Assembly: GCA_013407085.1 (NCBI GenBank)
Contig: JACCGJ010000627.1
Span: forward strand, 1-64,000
DNA length: 64,000 bases
Direction of reading: 5' to 3'
From: Atriophallophorus winterbourni
Lineage: Eukaryota > Platyhelminthes > Trematoda > Plagiorchiida > Microphallidae
Shown: piece after piece, positions 50,641 through 60,845 of the stretch
Layout: each line of letters opens with the position of its first letter
Position numbering within the stretch: position 1 is the stretch's first letter
Made by a program: the position numbers and the translations under genes
The notes under the pieces: model-generated
Database searches by the model: none
Told to the model about the DNA's origin: nothing
What the model saw: the letters and a program-made list of their open reading frames with translations, nothing else

Positions 50641-51010
50641 TCATTAAAAGATCTAGCAGAGTTACATTCATCTTTTGCAACTAAGATAAACGAACATAGA
50701 AAACGCGTCGGGAAACAGTCCTGCAATTCTGGTGAATATCAATCAGTGATCCATGATTCCGTTTTAGTTGAACACGCGCTAGACACTGGTCACCGCATGG
50801 ATTTTGATAATGTGGAGCTAATAAGGCCGGGTGTCAAACCTTATAGGGATAGACTTTACGTTGAGGCGGTTGAAATTACAAAGGCTGGGGCGAATGCGGT
50901 GAACAAGGTGGATATCTTTAAAATCTGGTGTTCGGTCCTGCAACGGAATATGGTTAACGTGCACACCTTGCGGAAACCTTATGATAACATCACGCGTCAT
51001 GCTCGGTAAT
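50641..51010 (+). mobile_element. Penelope-like element C-terminal (GIY-YIG) fragment
   Basis: Plus-strand frame encoding ATKINEHRKRVGKQ, then DSVLVEHALDTGHRMDFDNV, ELIRPGVKPYRDRLYVEAVE and ITKAGANAVNKVD. It resembles the region after the GIY-YIG core in Penelope-like nucleases (H-L-T-GH--DF--- then R--LE---I). It points away from the minus-strand RT piece at 50640. The GIY-YIG core itself is not clearly present, so the call rests on the C-terminal half. Confidence 0.6.
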
Positions 51011-51190
51011 GGAACCCATGCGGAAGAGACGGGTCGGACGCCTAAGGCTATCTTGGAAGCGCTCGTGTGAAGAGGAAATCCGCAAGTGTGGACTTAACTG
51101 GAACGACATCAAACTGGCTGCTATGGACAGACCAAACTGGAGACAAGTTGCCGAGGCCCAATGTTCCTTCAGTAACTCAAAGGACTAAGC
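51011..51190 (+). mobile_element. RTE-type retrotransposon C-terminal fragment
   Basis: Encodes RKRRVGRLRLSWKRSCEEEI, then LNWNDIKLAAMDRPNWRQVA and a stop. This resembles the C-terminal GRPR--W---------W--L----DR--WR pattern of RTE-like ORFs. Immediately downstream of the Penelope fragment. Confidence 0.55.
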
Positions 51191-51444
51191 TAAGCATAAC
51201 CCCTAATGTTCACATGGATTACATTAGTAGTCTGCTCAGTGAAAGTTTTTCGAACCTGCACACAAACTAAACAATTAAGGCATTAACACAGCATGTAAGG
51301 GGGGATCAAATTGCCTTCATCTCACTTGTCTATCTTACATAACTTAGGATTGGTCAAGAAAATGTCATTTAAACCTGAACCCTGTTCGTACAGGCACCCA
51401 TGATCTGACGAAGCTTCTGTCAGAAGCGGAACGTTACCGAAAAT

Positions 51445-51501
51445 CTAATTTAACCGATTCAACAGAAACCTTCTTTTCGTGAATATGGATTTCTGATGGG
51501 T
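51445..51501 (-). CDS. Unrecognised gene, last exon with stop
   Basis: Acceptor ATATTTCAG. Encodes THQKSIFTKRRFLLNRLN and TAG (51447-51445). The intron before it (51534-51502) is only 33 nt. Because 33 is divisible by three and holds no stop, retention would simply insert 11 residues (VMPSVIKNIFQ). Which form is real cannot be decided here. Confidence 0.55.
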   Translation of the reverse strand, partial: THQKSIFTKRRFLLNRLN

Positions 51502-54500
51502 CTGAAATATATTTTTAATTACCGATGGCATTACCTTTGCATTTAGTTCGGTGGTTTTAAAGTCGGCTTTCTTGTTAACAAAAACATTGGACGCATCAAG
51601 CATATTCAGCATCAGATTGAAAGTGATACGATCCTCTTGTTTAACGACCACTCTCAACCATTTCCGAACGTATTTGACTAAAGTGTTACTGAAAGGTTCA
51701 CATGCTACTAGTGTTGACGTAATTATCGCTTACAAAAAACGAAGCGAACCAACCTGCACAAGTTGTCTAGCTTATGGGACGAAATGAGAACATCAAATGA
51801 GAAAGAAATGGGGTCACTGGCTTCGTAAAGAAAACGTACGCGAGCACGAGAGTTTTCCGGAAAACGGTCAACATAACGTTGTAGAATCTCCACCAGCTTG
51901 GAGGACTTGCAAAGCTCATCGGCTTTTTGTAAGAAAATGCAGCAGAATTCGTTTTGTGCAGAAAGTCGATCCACCAACGAGTTGCAAAAGTTGTCTAACA
52001 GGAAGTAAAGAATGTGATAAGAAACGTGTGATAAACGCAAATGAGATTAAACAAAGCGAGGTTGACTCACCCGGATCTGATATGTACAGATCATAGTCCC
52101 GTGTTGCTTTGTGGAAAGGTGCTATGGCCACCTCGAGCATTCGGTTGGTTCTACTCCCTGCGATATGAGCCCTGAAAATACCAATACATCGAATATTGTA
52201 TATATGAAAATTACGCTTTTTAATGAATCGGCAAGAACTGGTTTTGGTAACGGACCAGGTGTGAGTACAAACAGGGTTAGGGCAACCACAATGACCTTAC
52301 CAACACCAAGCTGTCAAAGATAGACAAACGCAGTCTAGATCAATCCGTGTTTTGTTGGTGTGCATGTGCGGTCAACGTCCACTGACCGATCAGCCTGCTC
52401 GCCTAATCAGTGTGCGCATTAGGAGTCATGTACATTAATTTTTATCCGCTGCAGCTAGATATCCGCACCACCCACGTTGATGACCGGATACCCGCAAGCC
52501 TTTATTTCAACCACCTGAGCGTGATGTGCCTTATCAGGTTTAACATCCCACCTTAACAATTGCACACGCTGTGACCTATGTCCCGAACATGGTCAGCCAC
52601 GGATGAATTCCAGATCAATGAATGATATTCCAATTTGCTTTTAGTGTTCAATTAGCCTTTGCACGGATATGCAATCGTCCAGCATTTCTGTGCTGTGCGG
52701 CTAACACCATGCTAAATTGATTGGCCAGATGTAGTGAGCTACATGCTGAATCAGGCTGGAGACTCACTACCATTTCCTGTTCATTTTCTTTCGTCATATC
52801 TGTCTAGGCCTGGGCAACCTGACAGTATCTTAGCCCACGTGCAGTCTCTGACTGTGCGGCACTTTGCCTGGATCAGGCTTGTGTAATCTTGCTTGCTTGT
52901 TCAATTAGCCTAGTACAACATTTTCGAGATCATTTCCCTAGACTAGTTGTCTATCTGATATCAACACTCGGGAAACCCTTGCACATGATTTCGCAGATCG
53001 TTATTCGCGCAACCTAAAGGTGTTTAATCTTTGAGATACATTAACGTAAAGATACGAAGTTGAAACATGTTTGGGACCAGTCGAGTAGTCAATGTCACGA
53101 AAATAAATTTGAAAGCAATTGGTTAGAAGATTTTTGCACTTCTATCAGAGAAGAACCGTCAGACCAAGGGGGCAGTAAGAACATGGAAGATGATTAAGTA
53201 GGCCTCCAACCCTAATTGGTCATGTCCCAAAATAACCTATCGAAACTCCGAGGTTGTCACGTCGGATAGACAAAGACCAGACTAATTAACCTGTTTACCC
53301 AGCACAGGGTGGAACCGATCACGTTCAATTGACACTGTGGTTCACTTGTGAACGCCAAAATGTGTGAAAAATGTGCACAAAGCGAAATAGGTTTACGAGG
53401 TTTATTATTCTCTTGAGTATCGTTGCACGTACCAGAAATAACATTCTCTGGACAGAGATGAGCATCCGATCAAGTTCAATAAAAAACAGAAATGATTATT
53501 TTGAAACGGGTTCCACGAAAAGTGAAAGTTTTGAACGTTTGCTATGTTAATTGCCAACCGAAGTTCACCAGGTGTTGAAATCTCACTTTTCCTTTGGATT
53601 TCGTAATGTTAATGTCGTTAACATCATAACCGAAGATAGCATAACATCGCCAACACTAAACAGTGTTCGACTGCCATACAAGCACGATGGAATTAGGTTT
53701 ACAAACAAAAAAGGGAGAGAACGAAAGAGGCTGGGTGTTTATAAAGCGCAAACAAACCTGACTGTAGTGTCTACGCTTCGAGCAACCAACAGCCAAGCAG
53801 CCTGAACAAGTACATCGATATCAGCGAGACAAACTCCCTGTGGCTTTAACGGTAGGGTGACGCTTGAAAGCGAGCAAGTTTATCTGAACATGAAGATGAG
53901 ACCGTCACAGAACACCATTTTGGGACATCGTTAAGCATGGCGAACGCCCGCGATATCGAATCGCGGTGATCGGCTGCATGGACTTGGGAAAGTTTACTAA
54001 TTATGGTCTTTTGACGTCGATGTCAAGTGGTGGTTTGGCCACCGAGGATGATTTTCCAACCGCAATGTGGTGCATAAACAGAAACAACTTCGAAGGTCCG
54101 CAAAAACAACTTAACCACAGTAGTATGCACAGGTTGACTTGATTCTTTATAATAAAAAACATTACCATGCAAACTTTATTAGGGATATCCTCACTGCATA
54201 TGCGATGGTACGTACAAAACGAGAAAACGATCACGAGGAAGGGAAATCGCGAATAATGCGATAAATAAATCGCACGAAAATAAAAACACTGAGCTGTCAT
54301 GTGATATTAACAAGGCCACGTGATAAGAGACCCGGGACATACGGGAAATAAACGGTTGAAAACAATCTCGAATCAGGAGCTGTGCGCATATCCGGACTGA
54401 TCCAAACGGCAGCGGTTCGCTTGTATGTTGTCTCTTGATTGGCGGTCAACAAACCGACAAGCAAGTGGATGCCCACACGGAACCACGCATCCGCCGAGTC

Positions 54501-56503
54501 GTTTAACAGCAGCAAGCAGTCTTCGCTCATTTCTGAGGCTACCACGAGTGTGTCAGCCTGTGTGAGAGATGAGTAAATGGCGCGATCAAGTAATCGTGAG
54601 AAAGCGTCGCAATCCAATGTGGTTTCCCGAGGTTAATGATAAGAGCGAAGGTATTTTAAAATGCGCATAGATAAAATAGTATGACGACGACTACACAGAA
54701 TCAAAAAGTAGATCATACGATAGGATTAGTATCACAATTTACCCCCGTTCTTAGCCTCCTTCCCACCGTTTGCCGGGCTGTGCCATCTTACAGTACTTTG
54801 TGCTGGGCGCTAACATCGTGCTAAATTGATTGGCCAGAGGTAGTGAGCTGCATGCGAGTACACTCTGGAGTCTCACTACCATTTCCTGTTCTTTTTTCTT
54901 CCTCATATCTGTCTAGGCCTGGGCAACCTGACAGTATCTTAGCAGACGTGCAGTCTCTGACTGTACGGCACTTTGCCTGGATCAGGCTTGTAATTTCATA
55001 CATAATGAAGCAGTAAAACCGTTAATAATAGAAATCTCTTTTAACAATGAACAGAAAGAAAAATAAGAATGAATTCAACAGAAATATTGAATCTAAAACG
55101 TAGTAAAGCAAGAAAAGTGAAGAAAAAACGACCAAACGAGACAACCAAATTCAACAACAAACTTTGCAGCAACGACCGAATACCTAAAATGATGACACTT
55201 GCAACGGTGAGCTTAACAGATTAATTTACAACTGAAAGTCACGAGCAAAAATTCTTTTACAAGTCTGGCGATTTATTAAAGCACATTAGAAGCGTGAAAA
55301 CAGAGTGTGTCACGGTAATTTCACCGTGACGTCAAGAGATTTATTATCGACCGAGAGCGCGAAAACGATTTGAAAAAATCAACATCTTTCCACCGTGAAT
55401 CGGTTTATCTTTTGGCTTCATTGATATCGCGAAGTAGATCGGAGCATAAGGGACTGTCGAAGACGATCTTGTTGTATATTCAGTAACATTTTCACCTTCC
55501 GAACCTCGGGAGATCCACCTTAACGTGTCCAATTATCGCAGTCACCGTTATTCAGAAGTGATTTTCGAGTTGAAAATTATACCATATAAGGGACGTGAAA
55601 AATTAAATCGCCGGGGTTCGTTATAGGTCGATTTGCGCAATGTTCACCCTTTTCGTTAGGAGCTGTGTATTTTTCGAATAGTGAATAGTGCGTAAGAAAC
55701 ATTATAATGAACGTTCTCGGGTGTATGGTATCTGAAATCATTGGGGCAAAACACCACCCGGTAAATGATTCAAAACTCCACTGTTTTTATCAACATCTCC
55801 ATATTATGATATAAAAAGAGCGCCTCTGAGAAACTATCACCGAGTGTGCGTCCTAATCAATTCACAGAACAAAGTAAATAACTAAAGCTGATCTCACTGT
55901 CTCCACCTGATGACGGCAAATAGCCAGAAACCGGTTTGTAAGGGATCGGGATGTGAGCATCAAAATATATTGGTCGTTTATAAGCGCTTTGAGTGTTTGA
56001 CCGTGCAAGAACGATGAGCATCATATTTTTTTTCGTACGAACCTTTTCAACAGTGGCATACATTCACCACTCATCCACTGTTTCAAGGCTCACTAACCTA
56101 ATCTTACTGTCTCCACCTGAGACGGCAAACAGCCAGAAACCGTAGTGGTGTGTAAGGGATGGGGATGTGAGCACCACAATACGGAAGAATAAATATTTTC
56201 GCAGACGGAATATACACAGTAATTCTGTTTCGAATTGCAGTTCAAAAGGGAATGTTGTCGTAAAAGGAGATTTAATCTTGACGAAACGGTGAGCTTGGTT
56301 ATTAAAAATGTCCCCTTGATATGTCCGGCGAATACTACTGATAATAATAGTGGCGCAATACTCACCTCGGCTTGGGTAAAAGTCACATCAGGCCAAATCG
56401 CGTTAAGTGTCCTGCGACATGACCGAGTAAACACACGCATCGGGAAAACGAGTCGCTGCTCGCGAGTGAAATGATCAGTCGCATTGTGTGGCTCGATAGA
56501 TGG
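51445..56503 (-). CDS. Unrecognised protein-coding gene, last six exons, convergent with dlg
   Basis: Six minus-strand exons (56503-56366, 54557-54343, 52171-52071, 51922-51754, 51688-51535, 51501-51445) have GT-AG borders. Their phases match at each junction: 0, 2, 1, 2, 0. They join into one open frame of 278 codons ending in TAG. The chance of this many consistent junctions in non-coding DNA is low. The protein is mostly helical-looking, with Leu/Arg-rich stretches (SEDCLLLLNDSADAWFRVGI, KLVEILQRYVDRFPENSRAR, LVKYVRKWLRVVVKQ). It has no signal peptide, no clear membrane segment and no catalytic motif that I know. A HEAT-like helical repeat protein is possible, but that is a guess. The 5' part is not located. 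Confidence 0.7.
51535..51688 (-). CDS. Unrecognised gene, exon
   Basis: Acceptor GAACCTTTCAG, donor AAAG|GTAATG. Encodes NTLVKYVRKWLRVVVKQEDR, ITFNLMLNMLDASNVFVNKK and ADFKTTELNAK. Starts in phase 2, ends in phase 0. Confidence 0.7.
51754..51922 (-). CDS. Unrecognised gene, exon
   Basis: Acceptor TTACAAAAAG, donor TGCAG|GTTGGT. Encodes DELCKSSKLVEILQRYVDRF, PENSRARVRFLYEASDPISF and SFDVLISSHKLDNLC. Starts in phase 1, ends in phase 2. Confidence 0.72.
52071..52171 (-). CDS. Unrecognised gene, exon
   Basis: Acceptor GGTATTTTCAG, donor CCGG|GTGAGT. Encodes AHIAGSRTNRMLEVAIAPFH and KATRDYDLYISDP. Starts in phase 2, ends in phase 1. Confidence 0.72.
52172..52660. other. Intron of the minus-strand gene, nothing recognised
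   Basis: No supported feature before the repeat at 52660. Confidence 0.4.
52661..52892 (+). repeat. CATA-tailed dispersed repeat (family A)
   Basis: GCACGGATATGCAATCGTCC, TGCTGTGCGGCTAACACCAT, TAGTGAGCTACATGCTGAAT, GCCTGGGCAACCTGACAGTA, CTGGATCAGGCTTGTG. The tail is short here. Confidence 0.87.
52893..54342. other. Intron of the minus-strand gene, nothing recognised
   Basis: No exon supported on either strand; 53551-53805 (plus) has no motif. Confidence 0.4.
54343..54557 (-). CDS. Unrecognised gene, exon
   Basis: Acceptor ATCTCTCACACAG, donor CC|GTATGT. Encodes ADTLVVASEMSEDCLLLLND, SADAWFRVGIHLLVGLLTAN and ISPDMRTAPDSRLFSTVYF. Starts in phase 0, ends in phase 2. Confidence 0.72.
54780..55010 (+). 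repeat. CATA-tailed dispersed repeat (family A)
   Basis: GCTAACATCGTGCTAAATTG, GTAGTGAGCTGCATGCGAG, GCCTGGGCAACCTGACAGTA, CTGGATCAGGCTTGTAATTT and a short CATA end. Confidence 0.87.
55011..55879. other. Intron of the minus-strand gene, nothing recognised
   Basis: No supported feature. Confidence 0.4.
55880..56190 (+). repeat. Two direct copies of hammerhead repeat family B
   Basis: Copy 1 core at 55903-55940: CTCCAC, CTGATGA, CGGC-AAATA-GCCA, GAAA, ACCGGT within AAACCGGTTT; the 3' stem I strand GTGG is deleted. Copy 2 core at 56113-56148: CTCCAC, CTGAGA (one base lost), CGGC-AAACA-GCCA, GAAACCG, TAGTGGTGTG. The copies sit about 200 bases apart in the same orientation, both with a GGGATGTGAGCA flank. 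Confidence 0.7.
56366..56503 (-). CDS. Unrecognised gene, exon (first of six found)
   Basis: Acceptor ATCGCAG, donor GAG|GTGAGT. Encodes PSIEPHNATDHFTREQRLVF, then PMRVFTRSCRRTLNAIWPDV and TFTQAE. Phase 0 at both ends. Additional exons between this and the next cannot be excluded. Confidence 0.6.
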
Positions 56504-57014
56504 CTGCGATTTATGAAAAGTATAAAATGATACGACAGTTAATCTAAAAAGAACAGGACAAGTTATTTATCAATTTTACGGGCCAAGCGAAGCATGCATA
56601 AAATTAAAAATCTGGATTCAGGTAAAATGCCCCACAGTTAGAGACAGCGCGTGGGATAAGATATCGTCAAGTTATACAAAAAGCAAACTATAACAGATCT
56701 AAAATTTATTAAAGTGAAAATAACAACAGCATTCTGGTAGCTCATTAGTTACTTGATTAGAAACTACAGCTAAATTGGTCAACAGAAAAGGTGCCATTGT
56801 TGCCTCCAATACGACCCCTGACCTCAGTATCGCAGCATAATCATGCGAAATAAGGTTAACAGTTTAGAAATCACGCAAAAATAACAGTCTAATGATTTTT
56901 TCGATTTAATACGCATGATTTCCAGAACGTAAAAAGGGTCGTGCGTAAAATCATTCTCTTGGGGGGTTGGCTTCCTTTGGTTTACGTCAGCCACGATGCA
57001 CGATGATCTCATAC

Positions 57015-57235
57015 TCTACGTTTGCACGGATGTGCAATCGTGCAGTACTTTGTACTGTGCGGCTAACACCGTGCTAAATCGATTGGCCAGAAGTAGTGAG
57101 CTGCATGCTGATACAAGCTGGAGTCTCACTACCATCTCTATTCTGGGTTTTCTTTCTTATATCTGTCTAGGCCTGGGCAACCTGACAGTAATTTAGCCCA
57201 CGTGCAGTCTCTGACTTGGCTTGTGCTTTCATACA
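57015..57235 (+). repeat. CATA-tailed dispersed repeat (family A), tandem copy 1
   Basis: Begins ATACTCTACGTTTGCACGGA, full block order, tail TTTCATACATAAAT. Immediately followed by another copy. Confidence 0.88.
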
Positions 57236-57480
57236 TAAATACTCTACGTCTGCACGGATGTGCAATCTCGCAGTTCTTCTGTGCTGTGCGGCAAACACCA
57301 TGCTAAATTAATTTGCCATCGGTAGTGAGCTGCATGCGGAAACACGCTGAAGTCTCACTGCCATTCCCGTGCTCATATCTGTATAAGCCTGGGCAACCTG
57401 ACAGTACCTTAGCCAATGTGCAGTCTATGATTGTGCGCACCTTGCCAAGATCAGGCTTGTGATTTGATGCATACTCAGCG
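57236..57480 (+). repeat. CATA-tailed dispersed repeat (family A), tandem copy 2
   Basis: Begins ATACTCTACGTCTGCACGGA, joined head-to-tail to copy 1 at its CATA tail. More diverged in the 3' half. Confidence 0.85.
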
Positions 57481-58109
57481 TGGTATTGCGTGACTCCACA
57501 GTCTGATATTTCCGAAAAGGTTGGCAGTTTTCTAAAATCGACAATGAAACCGAAACGCTGCGGATAATGACATCGCGAGAGGTAAACTTCAAACAGCTCC
57601 CATTACGTCGCTATTTGGTCACCAGATTGTCGATATAAACTCAGTGGATCAAGAGATGGGTCGAGTACTTCTACTACTCTAAGGACAGCACAGTTTTAGC
57701 GATCCAACTTCAAGCTGTTGATGGTCTGGCAACCATTTATGGGATATCTTTGTCAGTGCAGACAGCAATGTTTCACGACCAGAGATATCAAAATCGTCAC
57801 GCTATTCTATCTATCTATCGAAAAATTTCTTATAACAACGTCATATGAAAAATCGTTGCTGAAGTTTTACTGATCGGATGTAGATGCTAGCTTGGAAAGG
57901 TGAGTCATTGAGACTATACTTCGGTGAGGCAGCTACGAGAGAAGGAATAGAAAATGCCAGCGGTGTTGGGGTCAGTATTTACATCCAGTTCCAACGACAA
58001 GAAACGGTGATGTGATATTATTGATCGGAGTGTTAAATTGATTCATTTAGTTGACAATCAATTAGCTTTACTTATTTGCACCGGAGTATTGTGCGAAAGA
58101 AGGGTAAAT
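57481..58109. other. Non-coding, nothing firm
   Basis: 57600-57760 may be retroelement linker debris, not classifiable. Confidence 0.35.
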
Positions 58110-58190
58110 CGAAAATTCATATTTAGGTGCGTTTTCATCGCACACACAACCCCTTTCGTGTTGTTTGCACTTATCAACAGTGTAACTGCG
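58110..58190 (-). repeat. Family C repeat with degenerate hammerhead
   Basis: Minus strand 58180-58148: TTGATAA, GTGC-AAACA-ACAC, GAAA, GGGG, TTGTGTGTGCGATG. Core boxes are partly lost. Confidence 0.5.
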
Positions 58191-58780
58191 ATCGTTTTAA
58201 TGGATTTAACGAGTGTTCGGCTATTTCAACATAACGGGGCAATTCTAAAGGTTAGAACTTGTAGACTGCCTGTGAATACTGCTGAAACTCGTTGCGAATC
58301 TCTAATTAAGCATGAAGCGTTCAATCTACTTCAACATTTACAGTTCATGTGTAAAACAAGCAGCTATCGGAATGCCTAGATACATAACAAGCATTATCAT
58401 CACCATTGAAAAGCACATGTCTGAAGCCAGACCATTTGCTGAGCTTTGGTAGGGGATTATAAGATAAACGGGAAAGTAAATCTCACAGTGAAATAAGCAA
58501 ACACATTTAATGAATACAGATTTTGTCCCATGTGATTTTTTTAATTTTGGTGCAATTCTGTTTGTTAAATTATTACTAAGCAATATAGCACAACGAAAAT
58601 ATGAGACGCATAATAAGCAGCAATATAATTACATGTGAATTATACGCAAAAATTAATGGAGCAACATCATAGCACTATAACTTTGCAAGAACAAACAATT
58701 CAGCATTAAACAACGAATGTAGTGTTGTGTTCACATTGCCCTCTCGTACACATCAAAACATTTGTGAATTTCACACTTAC

Positions 58781-59203
58781 GTTTACAGACTCTGAACAGA
58801 GATCCGCTGAGGTTGAGTTGTTCATTTTTTGTAGTGTAGCAGCTTTCTTACGATGCTTTTGGCCGTTTACATGCATCGTGAATTGATCTACCGAGTTCAA
58901 CTGAACAAAACAGACTTGACAGAATAATGACTCAGGGTGCCGTGTGGACGAAAGCGGCGCCGGTGAATTCACATCGGTAGTTTTATCATTCATTAATCGT
59001 GCCAAGGTATCAGGATCCGATTTTGTGGGCGTAAGTTGTCGCGGTAAGGAAATGGTCGTTGATACGTCTGACACGTCAAGAATCCCCATGCCGTGAAGTG
59101 TCAAGCAGGTTTTTCGATGTTTATGACCACTTTCGTGTTCTTTCAGTTGAGCGATAGTGTCGCATGAAACGGAGCAGATGGGGCAATGAAACCGCATTAT
59201 TCC
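58781..59203 (-). CDS. C2H2 (U1/JAZ-like) zinc-finger protein, one exon
   Basis: A minus-strand exon with acceptor ATTTCAG before 59203 and donor AAC|GTAAGT at 58780. It is 141 codons with phase 0 at both ends. The first finger is FHCPICSVSCDTIAQLKEHE then SGHKHRK; the second is LFCQVCFVQLNSVDQFTMHV then NGQKHRKKA. The C-x2-C, H-x5-H spacing with the HKHRK/QKHRK ending is typical of U1-type or JAZ-type fingers that bind dsRNA or RNP components. An ATG (59197-59195) could be the start, or the exon may continue from upstream. Its phase would allow splicing to 56503, so it may belong to the unrecognised gene downstream, but nothing proves that. Confidence 0.72.
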
Positions 59204-59629
59204 CTGAAATTAGAATATAGAGAAGTTGAATTCATCGCAAAGAGAAAATGGAATGAAAGTCGCTTAAATGCAACAGAATGAAGTATCGCGTAAATAGTAT
59301 AAAATGAATGGACTCATTTTTGTGTGACCAGGATTCGCAGTTTTGAATATCGTGGAAATTATGTGCGTTTCGGAAATATAAGGATCTATTCCGCGTCTCT
59401 TTAAATGATTATAGGTGCTCAAATTCTCACGGTTCACTGAAAGCGCATATCATGAAAATTGCTCGTTTGTTCTGTAAACTTTTTATATGCACGTACTAAA
59501 GTTTTCGTATTTACCTTTCAGCCTATATTCTCTCGATCTAGGCAGGTATACAAACGTGACTTCCTTTGGGACTCAATTCGGATCTTATTTGACGACGGTA
59601 CAGCGCATTCGATATTCACTTATCTAAAT

Positions 59630-59876
59630 CACAGATGTGCAATCGTGCAGTATCTCTGTGCTGTGCGGCTAACATCGTGCGAAATTGATTGGCCACCGGT
59701 AGTGAACTGCATGCTGAAACACGCTGGAGTCTCACTACCATTTCTATTTTCTTTTGTCAAATCTGTCTTGGCCTGGGCAACCTGACAGTATCTCAGCCCA
59801 CGTGCAGTCTCAGACTGTGCGGCACTTTGCCTGGATCAGGCTTGTGTTTTCATACATACATACATACATATCTAAA
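59630..59876 (+). repeat. CATA-tailed dispersed repeat (family A), full copy
   Basis: AGATGTGCAATCGTGCAGTA, TGCTGTGCGGCTAACATCGT, GTAGTGAACTGCATGCTGAA, GGCCTGGGCAACCTGACAGT, TGCCTGGATCAGGCTTGTG, then four CATA units. One of the best copies. Confidence 0.9.
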
Positions 59877-60295
59877 TTACAAGTCACTTATAAAAAGTGG
59901 CACATCAGTACCGAAGTTTAACTATCACAAAATTACGATGGAAATATGTTTACAAGAGAAGAAAGAATGGACATACTGCAAGCATCTGCGAGGATAAAAC
60001 GCAAGCACCACTGCTGGGACCATTCACGCCAGAAACGTTGGCGAATATAGATCAGACGAACTCGGTCTCAACATTGTTTTGCGAGCAAGGCTATTTAGCC
60101 GAAGGATTATCTCATCCCGCAAACAAACATAATTAGAATCAACAAAACCAAAACATCGGCCGTCGCGCATGATAAATCGTCCTATCTGTAACATACAGCA
60201 GGATGTGTAAGCGAAAACAAACAGCTGCTGTCCCTAATCATCAGTCTTTTTCTGCCTCATTCCCTAGCCAATTTATAATCATTATTTTCATATTC

Positions 60296-60845
60296 GAGGA
60301 ACACCAATGGGATAATCGATTTCCAGCTTAATTTTCGAAGCAGTCATGCAAAGTTTGAAACGAATCGCTCTACCAATAATTCGGCGAAAGATGTGGATCC
60401 ACTATGTGGACGACACGTTTCTTATCATGAAAACAACTTGACAGGACGAATCACATCGACTACTCAACTGTGTATTCACGGGAATTCAATTTACCAGAGA
60501 AAGTGAAGTTGACGGATGTCACTCATTCCTGGGCGTTCAAGTGAGACGAACAAGCGAATGAAATTTAGAGAAAAGTGTCTACAGGAGGAATCTACACGCG
60601 GATCAAATCTTGAACTTTCACAGCAAGCAGCCGACCAGTTTTAAACCCAGCTACTTTAAAATTCTATTCAAAAGAGCAGAAACAAATTGCAGCACATGGG
60701 AACTAAGAAGTCAAAAAGAAAAATACCTGTTTAAGGTGTTCCGGAAAAATGAATACCTAAGAGGATTCGTACTATGCATCAAGTTCAACCGGACCCAAAA
60801 AGAAAATGATGATGAAAGCAGAATCAGGCACGCTATTATGTTGCG
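60296..60845 (+). mobile_element. Penelope-like element RT C-terminal fragment
   Basis: Encodes RGTPMG, a stop, SISSLIFEAVMQSLKRIALP, then IHYVDDTFLIM (catalytic YVDD intact near 60405-60435), ESEVDGCHSFLGVQVRRTSE and LNFHSKQPTSFKPSYFKILF. Same subfamily as the element at 36.2-37.1 kb, on the opposite strand. Several stops. Right end joins an RTE element near 60845. Confidence 0.85.

Noticed and set aside
51551..52323. Plus-strand open frames at 51.5-52.3 kb
   Set aside because: They are antisense to the phase-consistent minus-strand exons.
56824..57012. Minus-strand open frame as another exon of the unrecognised gene
   Set aside because: Candidate donors end in a phase that does not fit the exon at 56503, and no motif is present.
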